Positions 45,750 through 54,166 of a DNA stretch of 60,997 bases are shown here, one piece after another. How positions within the stretch are numbered: position 1 is the stretch's first letter; each line of letters begins with the position of its first letter. Made by a program: the position numbers and the translations under genes. Location: the NCBI RefSeq assembly GCF_003946885.1, contig NZ_RWKQ01000008.1, forward strand, positions 1-60,997, written 5' to 3'. The notes under the pieces are model-generated. The model did no database searches. It saw only the letters and a program-made list of their open reading frames with translations, and had not been told where the DNA came from. Source of the stretch: Specibacter cremeus (GTDB taxonomy: Bacteria > Actinomycetota > Actinomycetes > Actinomycetales > Micrococcaceae).

Positions 45750-46144
45750 GCGGCTGGCTCACTTCAGATTGTCTCCGCGCCTTCTTGATCCGGGGACTCA
45801 GCGTTGGGTCTTGGTCAAGAGACCGAGGTGCCCGTTCTCCCGGTCAAAGCGATGGCCGCGCGGCCGAGCGCAAGGCGGTGCCGTCGTCGTCCATTATCGG
45901 AGAAGACGGCGAGCAGGGTCGCGGTGCGGAACCTAGAAGCCGAGCCGCAGGAACAGCAGTGTTGCGAGGCAGACTCGGTTGCGCACTCCCATGAGTGGAT
46001 CGACCGCCTTGTATTTGTCGGGGACGTAGGGGGTGCTGGCTACGGCGGCGAAGAGCGTGACGCGGAACGGGCCGGCCCGGCGCGGGGCGGTGAGGAAGGG
46101 TAGCCGGATCGCAGCCAGGATCCACAGCGTCGGCGCCGGCACCA
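45750..46144. other. 395-bp gap with a possible membrane-protein remnant
   Basis: No convincing gene. On the minus strand a 72-codon frame at 45933-46151 reads ALVPAPTLWILAAIRLPFL, then AAVASTPYVPDKYKAVDPLM. It has one hydrophobic segment and recalls actinobacterial multi-pass membrane proteins. It may be a truncated fragment. I do not assign it. Confidence 0.3.
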
Positions 46145-47360
46145 GTGCCATCAGCCGAAGACGTCCGGAAGCTCAGCGGCCGATTCCAGGTCGTTGTCGA
46201 AGCTGGCGCCGTCCCGTTCGACGACGAGCCCGCGTTCGAGCTGATCCGCAGTACCCACACGCTGGGCTGCTTCCAGCTCGAATCGCCCGGGCAGCGCGAA
46301 CTGGTCGGCAAGATGGCCCCGCGCGAGTTCACCGACCTCATCATCGACATCTCGCTGTTCCGCCCGGGGCCGATGAAGTCCAACATGGTCAAGCCGTTCC
46401 TGGAGAACCGGCACGGCTTCGCCCCCGCCGCCTACCCGCACCCGGACCTGGTCCCGGCGCTCGCCGAGACGCACGGGGTGACGGTGTTCCATGAGCAGGT
46501 GCTGCGCACGTTCTCGACCATGACCGGCTGCACGCTGTCTCGGGCCGACGAATTCCGCCGGGCCCTGGGTAATCCGGACGTCGAGCCGCACGTGGAGACA
46601 TACTTCCGGGAGCATGCGGGGAAGAAGGAGTACGCCCCAGACGTCGTCGTGCAAGGCGCACGGGGCTGCGTTCGCCGTCCCCACCTACCAGTCGGCCTGG
46701 CTGAAGACGCACCACCCGGCCGAATTCCTGGCCGGGCTGTGGGAGCACGACCCGGACATGTACCCGCGCCGGCTGCTCGTGGCCGAGGCGCGGCGCCTGG
46801 GCATTCGGTTGAGCCTGGCCGGCATCTACGGGCTCTCCGGCACCGAACTGAAGCGGATCGTGGCCGGCCAGCCCTACGATTCGCTGGCGGGCCTGCGCAC
46901 CCGGGCCAAGGTGTCCCGGCCCGTCCTCAAGCGGTTGGCCCAGCTCGGCGCCTTGGACCGGCGGGCCCGGCAGGCGCAACGCGCGGGCGGCGGCACGGCG
47001 CCCACGACGGCGGACCGGTTGCTGGGGCTGCGCAACAACACCGAGGTGCTGGTGGCCGGGGTGCGGGTGGCCACCCAGACCCCGCCCATGCGCGGCGGCC
47101 GGCGCGTGGTGTTCATCAGCGTCGACGACGGCACCGGCTGCGTGGACGCCACGTTCTTCCACGAGGCGCAGGAACGCTCCGGCCCCCTGCTGTTCGGCAC
47201 CGGGATGCTGCTGATCCGCGGGCTGACCCGGCGCACCGGGCCGCGCGGCATCAGCCTGCAGGCGTTGGAGGCCTGGGACCTGGCGGACACCGGTTCGCTG
47301 CCGGAGGCCGGGCCGGATTCCAGCGTGCCAGCCCCTACGGGGCGACCTCGTACCGGCTGA
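46145..47360 (+). pseudogene. dnaE2: Decayed error-prone DNA polymerase III alpha (DnaE2)
   Basis: Remnants of the C-terminal part of DnaE2, the SOS translesion polymerase of about 1,050-1,100 residues. A first piece from about 46217 matches the palm-thumb region (FELIRSTHTLGCFQLESPGQ, SLFRPGPMKSNMVKPFL, VFHEQVLRTFSTMTGC). After about 46640 the match continues in another frame with CKAHGAAFAVPTYQSAWLKT and MYPRRLLVAEARRLG. It then jumps over missing segments to IRLSLAGIYGLSGTELKRIV, VSRPVLKRLAQLGALD and the OB-domain region (NNTEVLVAGVRVATQTPP). The PHP domain and the catalytic aspartates are absent. Several deletions plus a frameshift rule out function. The 3' end overlaps the convergent AhpD-like gene by 26 bp. 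Confidence 0.85.
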
Positions 47361-47787
47361 GCACCGCGACCCGGTTGAACGCGTTGATCACGGTGGCCAG
47401 CCACGCCACCGCGGAGAATTCCGCGGCGGACAACGCGTCGCCCAGCCGGGCGTATTGCTCGTCCTCCACCCGGGTGGAGCCGACCGCGGTCGCCCATTCG
47501 GCCAGTTCCAGCGCCGCCCGTTCCTTGTCGCTGAAGTACCCGCTCTCGCGCCACGCCGGGAGCACCGCCAGCCGGTCCGGGGTTTCGCCGTGCCGAAGCG
47601 CATCGCGCACGTGCATGCGCAGGCAGAACGCGCAGCCGTTGAGCTGCGAGGCCCGGATCTTCACCAGCTCGACGAGCAGGATGTCGATGCCGGCCGCCAC
47701 AGCCGAGGCCGTGGCGGCCTTGTTGAGTTCCAGCAGTGCCTGGTAGGCGGCCGGATCCTGGGTGCTGATGTTCACGTGATCGTCCAT
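47335..47787 (-). CDS. AhpD-like carboxymuconolactone decarboxylase-family protein
   Basis: A 150-residue alkylhydroperoxidase-type protein. The redox motif is NGCAFCLRMHVRDALRHGE (CxxC with a following His), and ERAALELAEWATAV precedes the C-terminal helix VAWLATVINAFNRVAVLSR. Members reduce peroxides using thiols. The ATG at 47787 (MDDHVN) gives the normal length. It is convergent with the dnaE2 remnant and looks intact. Confidence 0.87.
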   Translation of the reverse strand: MDDHVNISTQDPAAYQALLELNKAATASAVAAGIDILLVELVKIRASQLNGCAFCLRMHVRDALRHGETPDRLAVLPAWRESGYFSDKERAALELAEWATAVGSTRVEDEQYARLGDALSAAEFSAVAWLATVINAFNRVAVLSRYEVAP

Positions 47788-47835
47788 GAGCCCGATCCTA
47801 GCGGCGCCACACGCCAGGCTCAGGACTGCACCGTC

Positions 47836-48024
47836 ATGCGCCGCGGCCTGATGGCGGAGGGCCGAACCAACAGCGGCATTGCGCAGCGCCTGTTTCTCAC
47901 CCTGCGCACCGTCGAGACCCATGTCGGCAACATCCTGGCCAAGCTGGACCTGCCCACCGCTGACGCCGACCATCGTCGCGTCCTGGCCGTCATCGCCTAC
48001 CTGGAGGCGATCGCGAAAGCGTAG
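47836..48024 (+). pseudogene. Truncated LuxR/NarL-type regulator (C-terminal helix-turn-helix only)
   Basis: A 62-codon frame that carries only the LuxR-type DNA-binding end: RGLMAEGRTNSGIAQRLFLT, LRTVETHVGNILAKLDLP, HRRVLAVIAYL. The receiver or sensor domain expected in a protein of about 210 residues is missing, and the upstream sequence runs into the AhpD-like promoter. An ATG at 47836 could in principle express the stub, but a remnant is more likely. Confidence 0.7.
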
Positions 48025-48169
48025 CGGCAGCCGGGCAGGTGTCCGATCCGACGGCGCCGAACGCGGTGGTTTAGGGGCACCGCGCCCGGTCCGTTAAGCT
48101 GGTGCGTGGCTGGCTGTGGTCACTGTATGCCGCAAGTCATGAAGCCGGACAACGAAATGAGGAACCCAC

Positions 48170-50173
48170 GTGCTGGAGCAGATCACCTTAACCATCGACG
48201 GAGCGCAACATGAGGTGACTGCCGGGACGACCGGGGCCGAGTTGTTCTTCGACGACCGGCAGGTCGTGGTCATGCGTGTCGACGGGGTCCTGCGGGATCT
48301 GGACCGGCCGCTCGAGTCCGGCACCGTGGTCGAGTCCGTCGCGATCGACTCCCCGGACGGGCTGAATGTGCTGCGGCACTCCACGGCCCACGTCATGGCC
48401 CAGGCCGTCCAGGCGCTGCGTCCCGACGCCAAGCTGGGCATCGGCCCCTACATCACCGACGGCTTCTACTTCGACTTCGACGTCGCCGAGCCGTTCACGC
48501 CCGAGGACCTGAAGACCCTCGAGAAGATGATGCAGAAGATCGTCAACCAGAACCAGAGGTTCGTCCGCCGCGTCGTGACCGAGCACGAGGCACGCACGGC
48601 CATGGCGCATGAACCCTACAAGCTGATCCTGCTGGACAAGTCGGCGAACGCCGACGAGGCCGGCGAGGGCGTGAACGTCGAGGTCGGCGCCGGCGAGATC
48701 ACGATCTACGACAACGTGGAGCGCAAGAGCGGGGACACGATCTGGTGCGACCTGTGCCGCGGACCGCACCTGCCCAACACGAAGCTGATCTCCAACGCGT
48801 TCGCGCTGACCCGCTCGGCGGCCGCCTACTGGCTCGGCAGCGAAAAGAACAAGCAGCTGCAGCGCATCTACGGCACGGCCTGGCCCACCAAGGATGCGCT
48901 GAAGGCCTACCAGGAGCGCGTCGCCGAGGCCGAACGCCGCGACCACCGCAAGCTGGGCGCGGAACTGGACCTGTTCTCCTTCCCCGACGAGCTGGGCTCC
49001 GGCCTGCCGGTGTTCCACCCCAAGGGCGGCATCATCCGCAAGGCCATGGAGGACTACTCGCGCCAGCGCCACACCGAGGCCGGCTACGACTTCGTGTATA
49101 CCCCGCATATCACCAAGGGCCACCTGTACGAGGTGTCCGGCCACCTGGACTGGTACCGCGACGGCATGTTCCCGCCCATGCACGTCGATGCCGAACTCAA
49201 TGAGGACGGCACCGTGCGCAAACCCGGCCAGGACTACTACCTGAAGCCGATGAACTGCCCCATGCACACGCTGATCTACCGCTCGCGCGGCCGGTCCTAC
49301 CGCGAACTGCCGCTGCGCCTGTTCGAGTTCGGGTCCGTGTACCGCTACGAGAAGTCCGGCGTGGTGCACGGGCTGACGCGCGTGCGCGGCATGACCCAGG
49401 ATGACGCGCACATCTACTGCACCCGGGAGCAGATGAAGGATGAGCTGACCAGCACGCTGAACTTCGTGCTGGGGCTGCTCAAGGACTATGGCCTGGACGA
49501 TTTCTACCTGGAACTGTCCACGAAGGACCCGGAGAAGTACGTCGGCTCCGACGAGGTGTGGGAGGAGTCCACCCGCACGCTGGAGGAGGTCGGACAGGCC
49601 TCCGGGCTGGAGCTGCTCCCGGATCCGGGTGGCGCGGCGTTCTACGGCCCGAAGATCTCCGTCCAGGCGAAGGATGCGCTGGGACGCACGTGGCAGATGT
49701 CGACCATCCAGCTGGACTTCAACACCCCGGAGCGCTTCGAGATCGAATACCAGGGCGCCGACGGCACCCGCCGGCGCCCGGTCATGATCCACCGCGCCCT
49801 GTTCGGCTCGGTGGAGCGGTTCATGGGCGTGCTGACCGAGCACTACGCCGGCGCGTTCCCGGCCTGGCTGGCCCCCGTCCAGGTGGTCGGCATCCCGGTG
49901 GCCGAGGCGTTCAACGACTACATGTTCGACGTCGTCGACAAGCTCAAGGCGCAGGGCATCCGGGCCGAGGTGGACATCTCCAGCGACAGGTTCCCCAAGA
50001 AGATCCGCACGGCCAGCAAGGAAAAGGTCCCGTTCGTGCTGATCGCCGGCGGCGAGGACGCCGAGGCCGGGGCGGTGTCGTTCCGGTTCCGCGATGGCAG
50101 CCAGGACAACGGCGTGCCCGTCGATACGGCCGTGGCCCGGATCGTGGAGGCCGTGCGAACCCGCGCCCGTTAG
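48170..50173 (+). CDS. thrS: Threonyl-tRNA synthetase
   Basis: A 667-residue class II synthetase. Domains in order: TGS ([17 protein letters not shown]), editing domain with [20 protein letters not shown] and the [11 protein letters not shown] motif, catalytic core with [20 protein letters not shown] and [14 protein letters not shown], and the anticodon-binding domain from [17 protein letters not shown]. The GTG at 48170 has TGAGGA upstream. I saw no T-box before it. It heads thrS-HIT-pgsA. Confidence 0.97.
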   Translation: MLEQITLTIDGAQHEVTAGTTGAELFFDDRQVVVMRVDGVLRDLDRPLESGTVVESVAIDSPDGLNVLRHSTAHVMAQAVQALRPDAKLGIGPYITDGFYFDFDVAEPFTPEDLKTLEKMMQKIVNQNQRFVRRVVTEHEARTAMAHEPYKLILLDKSANADEAGEGVNVEVGAGEITIYDNVERKSGDTIWCDLCRGPHLPNTKLISNAFALTRSAAAYWLGSEKNKQLQRIYGTAWPTKDALKAYQERVAEAERRDHRKLGAELDLFSFPDELGSGLPVFHPKGGIIRKAMEDYSRQRHTEAGYDFVYTPHITKGHLYEVSGHLDWYRDGMFPPMHVDAELNEDGTVRKPGQDYYLKPMNCPMHTLIYRSRGRSYRELPLRLFEFGSVYRYEKSGVVHGLTRVRGMTQDDAHIYCTREQMKDELTSTLNFVLGLLKDYGLDDFYLELSTKDPEKYVGSDEVWEESTRTLEEVGQASGLELLPDPGGAAFYGPKISVQAKDALGRTWQMSTIQLDFNTPERFEIEYQGADGTRRRPVMIHRALFGSVERFMGVLTEHYAGAFPAWLAPVQVVGIPVAEAFNDYMFDVVDKLKAQGIRAEVDISSDRFPKKIRTASKEKVPFVLIAGGEDAEAGAVSFRFRDGSQDNGVPVDTAVARIVEAVRTRAR

Positions 50174-50217
50174 GTCCGGCGGCCGGAACAAGGACAGTGG
50201 TACAGGAAGGTGCACGC

Positions 50218-50808
50218 GTGAGTGAACAGGGGACGACGGCGACGGCCGGGTCCGATGGTCGGGCGGAGGTCACGGCGACGGACGACTTCGTGCTGGCCGG
50301 GGTGCCCGACGCGTTCGCGCGGCTGTGGACGCCGCACCGGATGGCCTACGTCAAGGGTGGCCAGGTGCAGGTCACGGGCGAGGACGACTGCCCGTTCTGC
50401 GCCGGCCCGTCCCGGTCCGACGAGGAATCCCTCATCGTGTACCGCGGCGAGCTGGTCTACGTCGTGCTGAACCTGTACCCGTACAACCCCGGCCACCTGC
50501 TCGTGTGCCCGTACCGTCACATTCCGGACTACACGGACCTGACGGTGGCGGAGACGACGGAATTCGCCGCCCTGACCCAGCAGGCCATGCGGGTGCTCCG
50601 GAAGGTGTCGAACCCGTCCGGCTTCAACCTGGGCATGAACCAGGGCGTGACGGGCGGGGCCGGCATCGCCGCGCACCTGCACCAGCACATCGTGCCGCGG
50701 TGGGGTGGGGACGGGAACTTCCTGCCCATCATCGCCGGCACGAAGGCCATCACGCAGACGCTGGGCGAGGTGCGCGAGCAGGTCGCCGCCGCCTGGATGC
50801 TGGTCTAG
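50218..50808 (+). CDS. HIT-family phosphorylase/hydrolase
   Basis: A 196-residue histidine-triad protein. The triad is HLHQHIVPRW, with DCPFCAG and VVLNLYPYNPGHLLVCPYRH upstream. By gene order (thrS-HIT-pgsA) it corresponds to the mycobacterial Rv2613c-type AP4A phosphorylase. CxxC in DCPFC may be one half of a zinc site. The GTG at 50218 has AGGAAGG upstream. It lies 44 bp after thrS. Confidence 0.93.
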   Translation: MSEQGTTATAGSDGRAEVTATDDFVLAGVPDAFARLWTPHRMAYVKGGQVQVTGEDDCPFCAGPSRSDEESLIVYRGELVYVVLNLYPYNPGHLLVCPYRHIPDYTDLTVAETTEFAALTQQAMRVLRKVSNPSGFNLGMNQGVTGGAGIAAHLHQHIVPRWGGDGNFLPIIAGTKAITQTLGEVREQVAAAWMLV

Positions 50809-50815
50809 GACAGCC

Positions 50816-51442
50816 ATGCTGAACAAATACGCGCGGAAGCTGTTCGCCAGCATCTTCACCCCCGTGGCCGCCTGGTTGACCCGGGTCGGGGTGACCCCGG
50901 ACGCCGTGACCATCATCGGCACCCTCGGCGTGGCGGCCGGTGCGCTGGTCTTCTACCCGCTGGGCCAGCTGTTCTGGGGCACGGTGGTCATCACGGTGTT
51001 CGTGTTCTCCGACATCATCGACGGGCTGATGGCGCGCATGCAGAACCGGTCGGGCACGTGGGGGGCGTTCCTGGACTCCACGCTGGACCGGGTGGGTGAC
51101 AGTGCCGTCTTCGCCGGCCTGGTCATCTGGTTCTTCCTGGGCGGGGCGAACACGTTCATCGCCGTCACGGCGCTCGTCTGCCTGGTGCTCGGCTCGATCG
51201 TCTCGTATGCCAAGGCGCGTGCCGAGGGGCTGGGCATGACCGCGAACGTGGGCATCGCCGAACGTTCCGACCGGCTCGTGGTCGTCCTGGTGGCGACCGG
51301 GCTGGTCGGCCTGGGGATACCGGAAGCCGTGCTCGCCGTCGTGCTGGTGCTGTTGGCCGCCGCGAGCCTCGTCACGGTATTCCAGCGCATCGTCACCGTG
51401 CGCCGGCAGGCGCTCGGCGACGACGTGTCGCCCGGGACGTAG
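50816..51442 (+). CDS. pgsA: Phosphatidylinositol phosphate synthase (CDP-alcohol phosphatidyltransferase)
   Basis: A 208-residue membrane enzyme that joins CDP-diacylglycerol to inositol-1-phosphate, the first step to phosphatidylinositol. The catalytic motif reads DIIDGLMARMQNRSGTWGAF followed by LDSTLD (D-x2-DG-x2-AR-x8-G-x3-D-x3-D). About six membrane segments follow. The order thrS-HIT-pgsA is the reason for PIP rather than PG. It lies 7 bp after the HIT gene. Confidence 0.9.
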   Translation: MLNKYARKLFASIFTPVAAWLTRVGVTPDAVTIIGTLGVAAGALVFYPLGQLFWGTVVITVFVFSDIIDGLMARMQNRSGTWGAFLDSTLDRVGDSAVFAGLVIWFFLGGANTFIAVTALVCLVLGSIVSYAKARAEGLGMTANVGIAERSDRLVVVLVATGLVGLGIPEAVLAVVLVLLAAASLVTVFQRIVTVRRQALGDDVSPGT

Positions 51443-51454
51443 CGCGGGCGGGGA

Positions 51455-51530
51455 TAGTATTGAAACACCGTCGGCCGGCGAGGTCCGCGCGGTCTTGTAT
51501 TAGCACGTCTTGTATCAGCACGTTGTGTCA
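51455..51530 (+). promoter_or_regulatory. pdxS promoter region with tandem 15-bp repeats
   Basis: A -10-like TAGTAT is at 51455-51460. Downstream lie two near-identical 15-mers, GTCTTGTATTAGCAC (51492-51506) and GTCTTGTATCAGCAC (51507-51521), followed by a partial third copy GTTGTGTCA. They end 28 bp before the pdxS start. Direct repeats of this kind could be sites for a PdxR (MocR-type) regulator, but no such gene is in the window. Confidence 0.5.
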
Positions 51531-51557
51531 ATCCGAATCGTCCCAAGAGGGGTCTTT

Positions 51558-52460
51558 GTGTCTACACCTGATGTAACGCCGGTAACCGGCAGCAGCCGTG
51601 TCAAGCGGGGCATGGCCGAAATGCTCAAGGGCGGCGTCATTATGGACGTCGTCAACGTCGAGCAGGCCAGGATCGCCGAGGACGCCGGCGCCGTGGCCGT
51701 GATGGCCCTCGAGCGTGTCCCGGCGGACATCCGCGCCCAGGGCGGCGTGTCGCGCATGTCCGATCCGGACATGATCGACGCGATCGTCGCGGCCGTGTCC
51801 ATCCCGGTCATGGCCAAGGCGCGGATCGGCCACTTCGTCGAGGCGCAGGTGCTCCAGTCCCTGGGCGTGGACTACATCGACGAGTCCGAGGTGCTGACCC
51901 CCGCCGACTACGCCCACCACATCGACAAGTGGAACTTCACGGTCCCGTTCGTCTGCGGTGCCACGAACCTGGGCGAGGCGCTGCGCCGCATCAACGAGGG
52001 CGCGGCGATGATCCGGTCCAAGGGCGAGGCCGGCACCGGCGACGTCTCCAACGCCACGGGCCACATGCGCCAGATCCGCGCCGAGATCGCGCGCCTGTCC
52101 TCGCTGCCCGAGGACGAGCTGTACGTGGCCGCCAAGGAGTTGCAGGCGCCGTACGAGCTCGTCAAGGAGATCGCGGCCACCGGCAAGCTGCCCGTGGTGC
52201 TGTTCACCGCCGGCGGCATCGCCACCCCGGCCGACGCGGCCATGATGATGCAGCTGGGCGCGGACGGCGTGTTCGTCGGCTCGGGCATCTTCAAGTCCGG
52301 CAACCCGGCCCAGCGCGCGGCCGCGGTGGTGAAGGCCACCACGTTCTACGACGACCCGAAGGTCGTCGCGGACGTCTCCCGCGGCCTGGGCGAGGCCATG
52401 GTCGGCATCAATGTCGCCGACATCCCGGAGCCGCACCGCCTCGCCGAGCGCGGCTGGTGA
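51558..52460 (+). CDS. pdxS: Pyridoxal 5'-phosphate synthase, PdxS subunit
   Basis: A 300-residue TIM-barrel synthase making PLP from ribose 5-phosphate, glyceraldehyde 3-phosphate and ammonia. It shows [46 protein letters not shown] (catalytic Lys) and [19 protein letters not shown]. Ammonia comes from PdxT, encoded 4.5 kb away at 56966. The GTG at 51558 has AAGAGGGG upstream. Repeat cluster 4 begins at its stop codon. Confidence 0.97.
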   Translation: MSTPDVTPVTGSSRVKRGMAEMLKGGVIMDVVNVEQARIAEDAGAVAVMALERVPADIRAQGGVSRMSDPDMIDAIVAAVSIPVMAKARIGHFVEAQVLQSLGVDYIDESEVLTPADYAHHIDKWNFTVPFVCGATNLGEALRRINEGAAMIRSKGEAGTGDVSNATGHMRQIRAEIARLSSLPEDELYVAAKELQAPYELVKEIAATGKLPVVLFTAGGIATPADAAMMMQLGADGVFVGSGIFKSGNPAQRAAAVVKATTFYDDPKVVADVSRGLGEAMVGINVADIPEPHRLAERGW

Positions 52461-52555
52461 TTTCGACGGGCTCAATCACCGGCTGAGACGGGCTCAATCA
52501 CCGGCTGACGAGCCTGTCGAGACCCGGTGGTCGAGCCTGTCGAGACCCAGGTCTT
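52458..52555. repeat. Dispersed inverted repeat cluster 4 (GAGCCTGTCGA family)
   Basis: Four half-units in mixed orientation: TGATTTCGACGGGCTCAATC, GAGACGGGCTCAATCACCGG, GACGAGCCTGTCGAGACCCG and GGTCGAGCCTGTCGAGACCC. The first overlaps the pdxS stop codon. Confidence 0.85.
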
Positions 52556-52565
52556 GGCCGGGCCC

Positions 52566-52622
52566 GTACGACGGCGGCACCCGCCGCGCGCCTGAAGCGC
52601 GCCGTGGGTGCCGCCGTCGTAC
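52566..52622. terminator. Long hairpin after pdxS
   Basis: GTACGACGGCGGCACCC (52566-52582) pairs with GGGTGCCGCCGTCGTAC (52606-52622). An inner GCGCGC/GCGCGC stem fills the loop, and TTTAA follows. It lies between convergent pdxS and the CDF gene and can serve both. Confidence 0.75.
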
Positions 52623-52648
52623 TTTAACCGTCGGTCGTGGGCCGCGGC

Positions 52649-53659
52649 CTACCGGGTGACGGCCTGCATGGTCAGGTCGTCCAGTTTCGGCAGTGCGTGG
52701 CGGAGCCGGTGCTCGGCCTCGTGCACGGTCTGTTCCGCGGCGGCCAGCGTCGCGTCCGCCACGACCAGGACGGCGGCGCCTTGGAGCCGGTGGCCCACCC
52801 AGCGCAGCTGCAGCCTGTTGACGCCCACGATGCCGGGGGAGTGCTCCAGGGCGTGCTCGGCCCGGGCGACGAGGTCGGGCTCGATGCCGTCCATCAGGCG
52901 CCGGCCGATGCTGCGCACCGTGCCCCACAGCAGCACGATGATCGCTGCCGAGATCAGCAGCCCGACGACCGGGTCGGCCAGGGGGAAGCCGAGCATGACA
53001 CCGCCGGCCCCGAGCACGACGGCCAGCGACGTGAAGCCGTCGATGCGCGCGTGCACGCCGTCGGCGACGAGCGCGGCGGAGCCGATCTGCCGGCCCACCC
53101 GGATCCGGTACACGGCCACGGCCTCGTTCCCGGCGAACCCGATCAGCCCGGCCGCCACGACCCACCACAGGTTGTGCAGCGGCTGCGGGTGGAAGAACCG
53201 GTCCACGGACTGCCAGGCGGCGACGACGGCCGAGAGCGCCACGACGGCGACGATGAACAGGCCGGCCAGGTCCTCGGCCCGGCCGTAGCCGAACGTGTAG
53301 CGGCGGGTTGCCGCGCGGCGGCCCAGGACGAACGCGATCCACAACGGCACGGCGGTGAGGGCGTCGGAGAAGTTGTGGATGGTGTCCGCCAGCAGGGCCA
53401 CCGAGCCGCTGATCAGCACGACCAGGAACTGCAGCACCGTGGTGCCCAGCAGCAGGAACAGGCTGATCTTCAACGCCCGCACGCCCCGGGTGCTGGCCTC
53501 CAGCGCGTCGTCGATGGAATCCGCGGAGTCGTGCGTGTGCGGGGCGAACAGCTCGTACAACTTGCCCTTGAACCCGGTGTGGTGGGTGTGGGAATGCCCG
53601 GCGTGGTCGTGGTCATGGTCATGTGGGTGGGCGTGGGTGTCCTGCCGGGTGGCGCTCAT
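52649..53659 (-). CDS. Cation diffusion facilitator (Zn/Cd/Co exporter)
   Basis: A 336-residue CDF transporter with six membrane segments. The N-terminus is His/Asp-rich (HAHPHDHDHDHAGHSHTHH). The first metal site is VALLADTIHNFSDAL (HxxxD) and the second is VADGVHARIDGFTS (DxxxHxxxD). A cytoplasmic C-terminal domain follows. It overlaps its ArsR-type regulator by 4 bp, forming a metal-sensing efflux pair. Confidence 0.92.
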   Translation of the reverse strand: MSATRQDTHAHPHDHDHDHAGHSHTHHTGFKGKLYELFAPHTHDSADSIDDALEASTRGVRALKISLFLLLGTTVLQFLVVLISGSVALLADTIHNFSDALTAVPLWIAFVLGRRAATRRYTFGYGRAEDLAGLFIVAVVALSAVVAAWQSVDRFFHPQPLHNLWWVVAAGLIGFAGNEAVAVYRIRVGRQIGSAALVADGVHARIDGFTSLAVVLGAGGVMLGFPLADPVVGLLISAAIIVLLWGTVRSIGRRLMDGIEPDLVARAEHALEHSPGIVGVNRLQLRWVGHRLQGAAVLVVADATLAAAEQTVHEAEHRLRHALPKLDDLTMQAVTR

Positions 53660-54048
53660 GCGGATTCCCGTTCGGACCGATCGTGGGCTGCCCCATCGTG
53701 GACAGCCCGATGGTGCGCGGGCAGCCCGCCGAGCGCGTGCTCGGCCTGGTAGATGGCGTCGGCGACGAGCTGCCGGGCGTGTTCGTTTTCCAGCCGGTAC
53801 AGCACCTTCGTGCCGTCCTGCCGGGTCGAGACCATGCGGGCCAGACGCATCTTGGCCAAGTGCTGCGACACGGCGGCCGGCGATTTTCCGACGACGTCCG
53901 CCAACGCCCCCACGGCCATTTCGCCGTCACGGAGGGCCAGGATGATCCGCACGCGGGTGGCGTCGGCCAGCATGGCGAACACCTCCACGGCGAGCTCCAC
54001 GTACTGGCTGTCGGCCGTCAGGCCGCAAGTCTTCTTATCTGCATGCAT
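53656..54048 (-). CDS. ArsR/SmtB-family metal-responsive repressor
   Basis: A 130-residue winged-helix regulator: MLADATRVRIILALRDGEMA and the recognition helix SPAAVSQHLAKMRLARM. Residues for a C-terminal metal site are present (ADAIYQAEH, PAHHRAVHDGAAHD). CGL near the N-terminus has a single Cys, so a Zn/Co/Ni or Cd sensor is more likely than arsenic. It is cotranscribed with the CDF exporter it presumably controls. A perfect dyad overlaps its own start codon. Confidence 0.9.
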   Translation of the reverse strand: MHADKKTCGLTADSQYVELAVEVFAMLADATRVRIILALRDGEMAVGALADVVGKSPAAVSQHLAKMRLARMVSTRQDGTKVLYRLENEHARQLVADAIYQAEHALGGLPAHHRAVHDGAAHDRSERESA

Positions 54049-54056
54049 ACGCAGAT
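54037..54056. promoter_or_regulatory. Operator-like dyad over the ArsR-type start codon
   Basis: ATCTGC (54037-54042) and GCAGAT (54051-54056) are a perfect inverted repeat around ATGCATAC. The start codon at 54048-54046 lies in the centre. It may bind the repressor or, as RNA, hide the start. Confidence 0.5.
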
Positions 54057-54089
54057 ACTCTCATTAATGCCGGGGGAACAAAAATCGAA

Positions 54090-54149
54090 CGCGCCCGTTG
54101 TGGTCTTGCGCGCCTGAAATATCGGGGGCGCAAGACCACAGCGGGCGCG
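54090..54149 (-). terminator. 22-bp hairpin terminator after the asnB fusion
   Basis: CGCGCCCGTTGTGGTCTTGC (from 54090) pairs with GCAAGACCACAGCGGGCGCG (to 54149), with one mismatch over 22 positions. It separates the asnB fusion gene from the ArsR-type gene on the same strand. Confidence 0.75.
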
Positions 54150-54166
54150 GGACCGGCCAGGTACGG

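Noticed and set aside
48025-48169. T-box leader before thrS
   Set aside because: No T-box sequence, specifier loop or terminator is visible, and the leader is too short.
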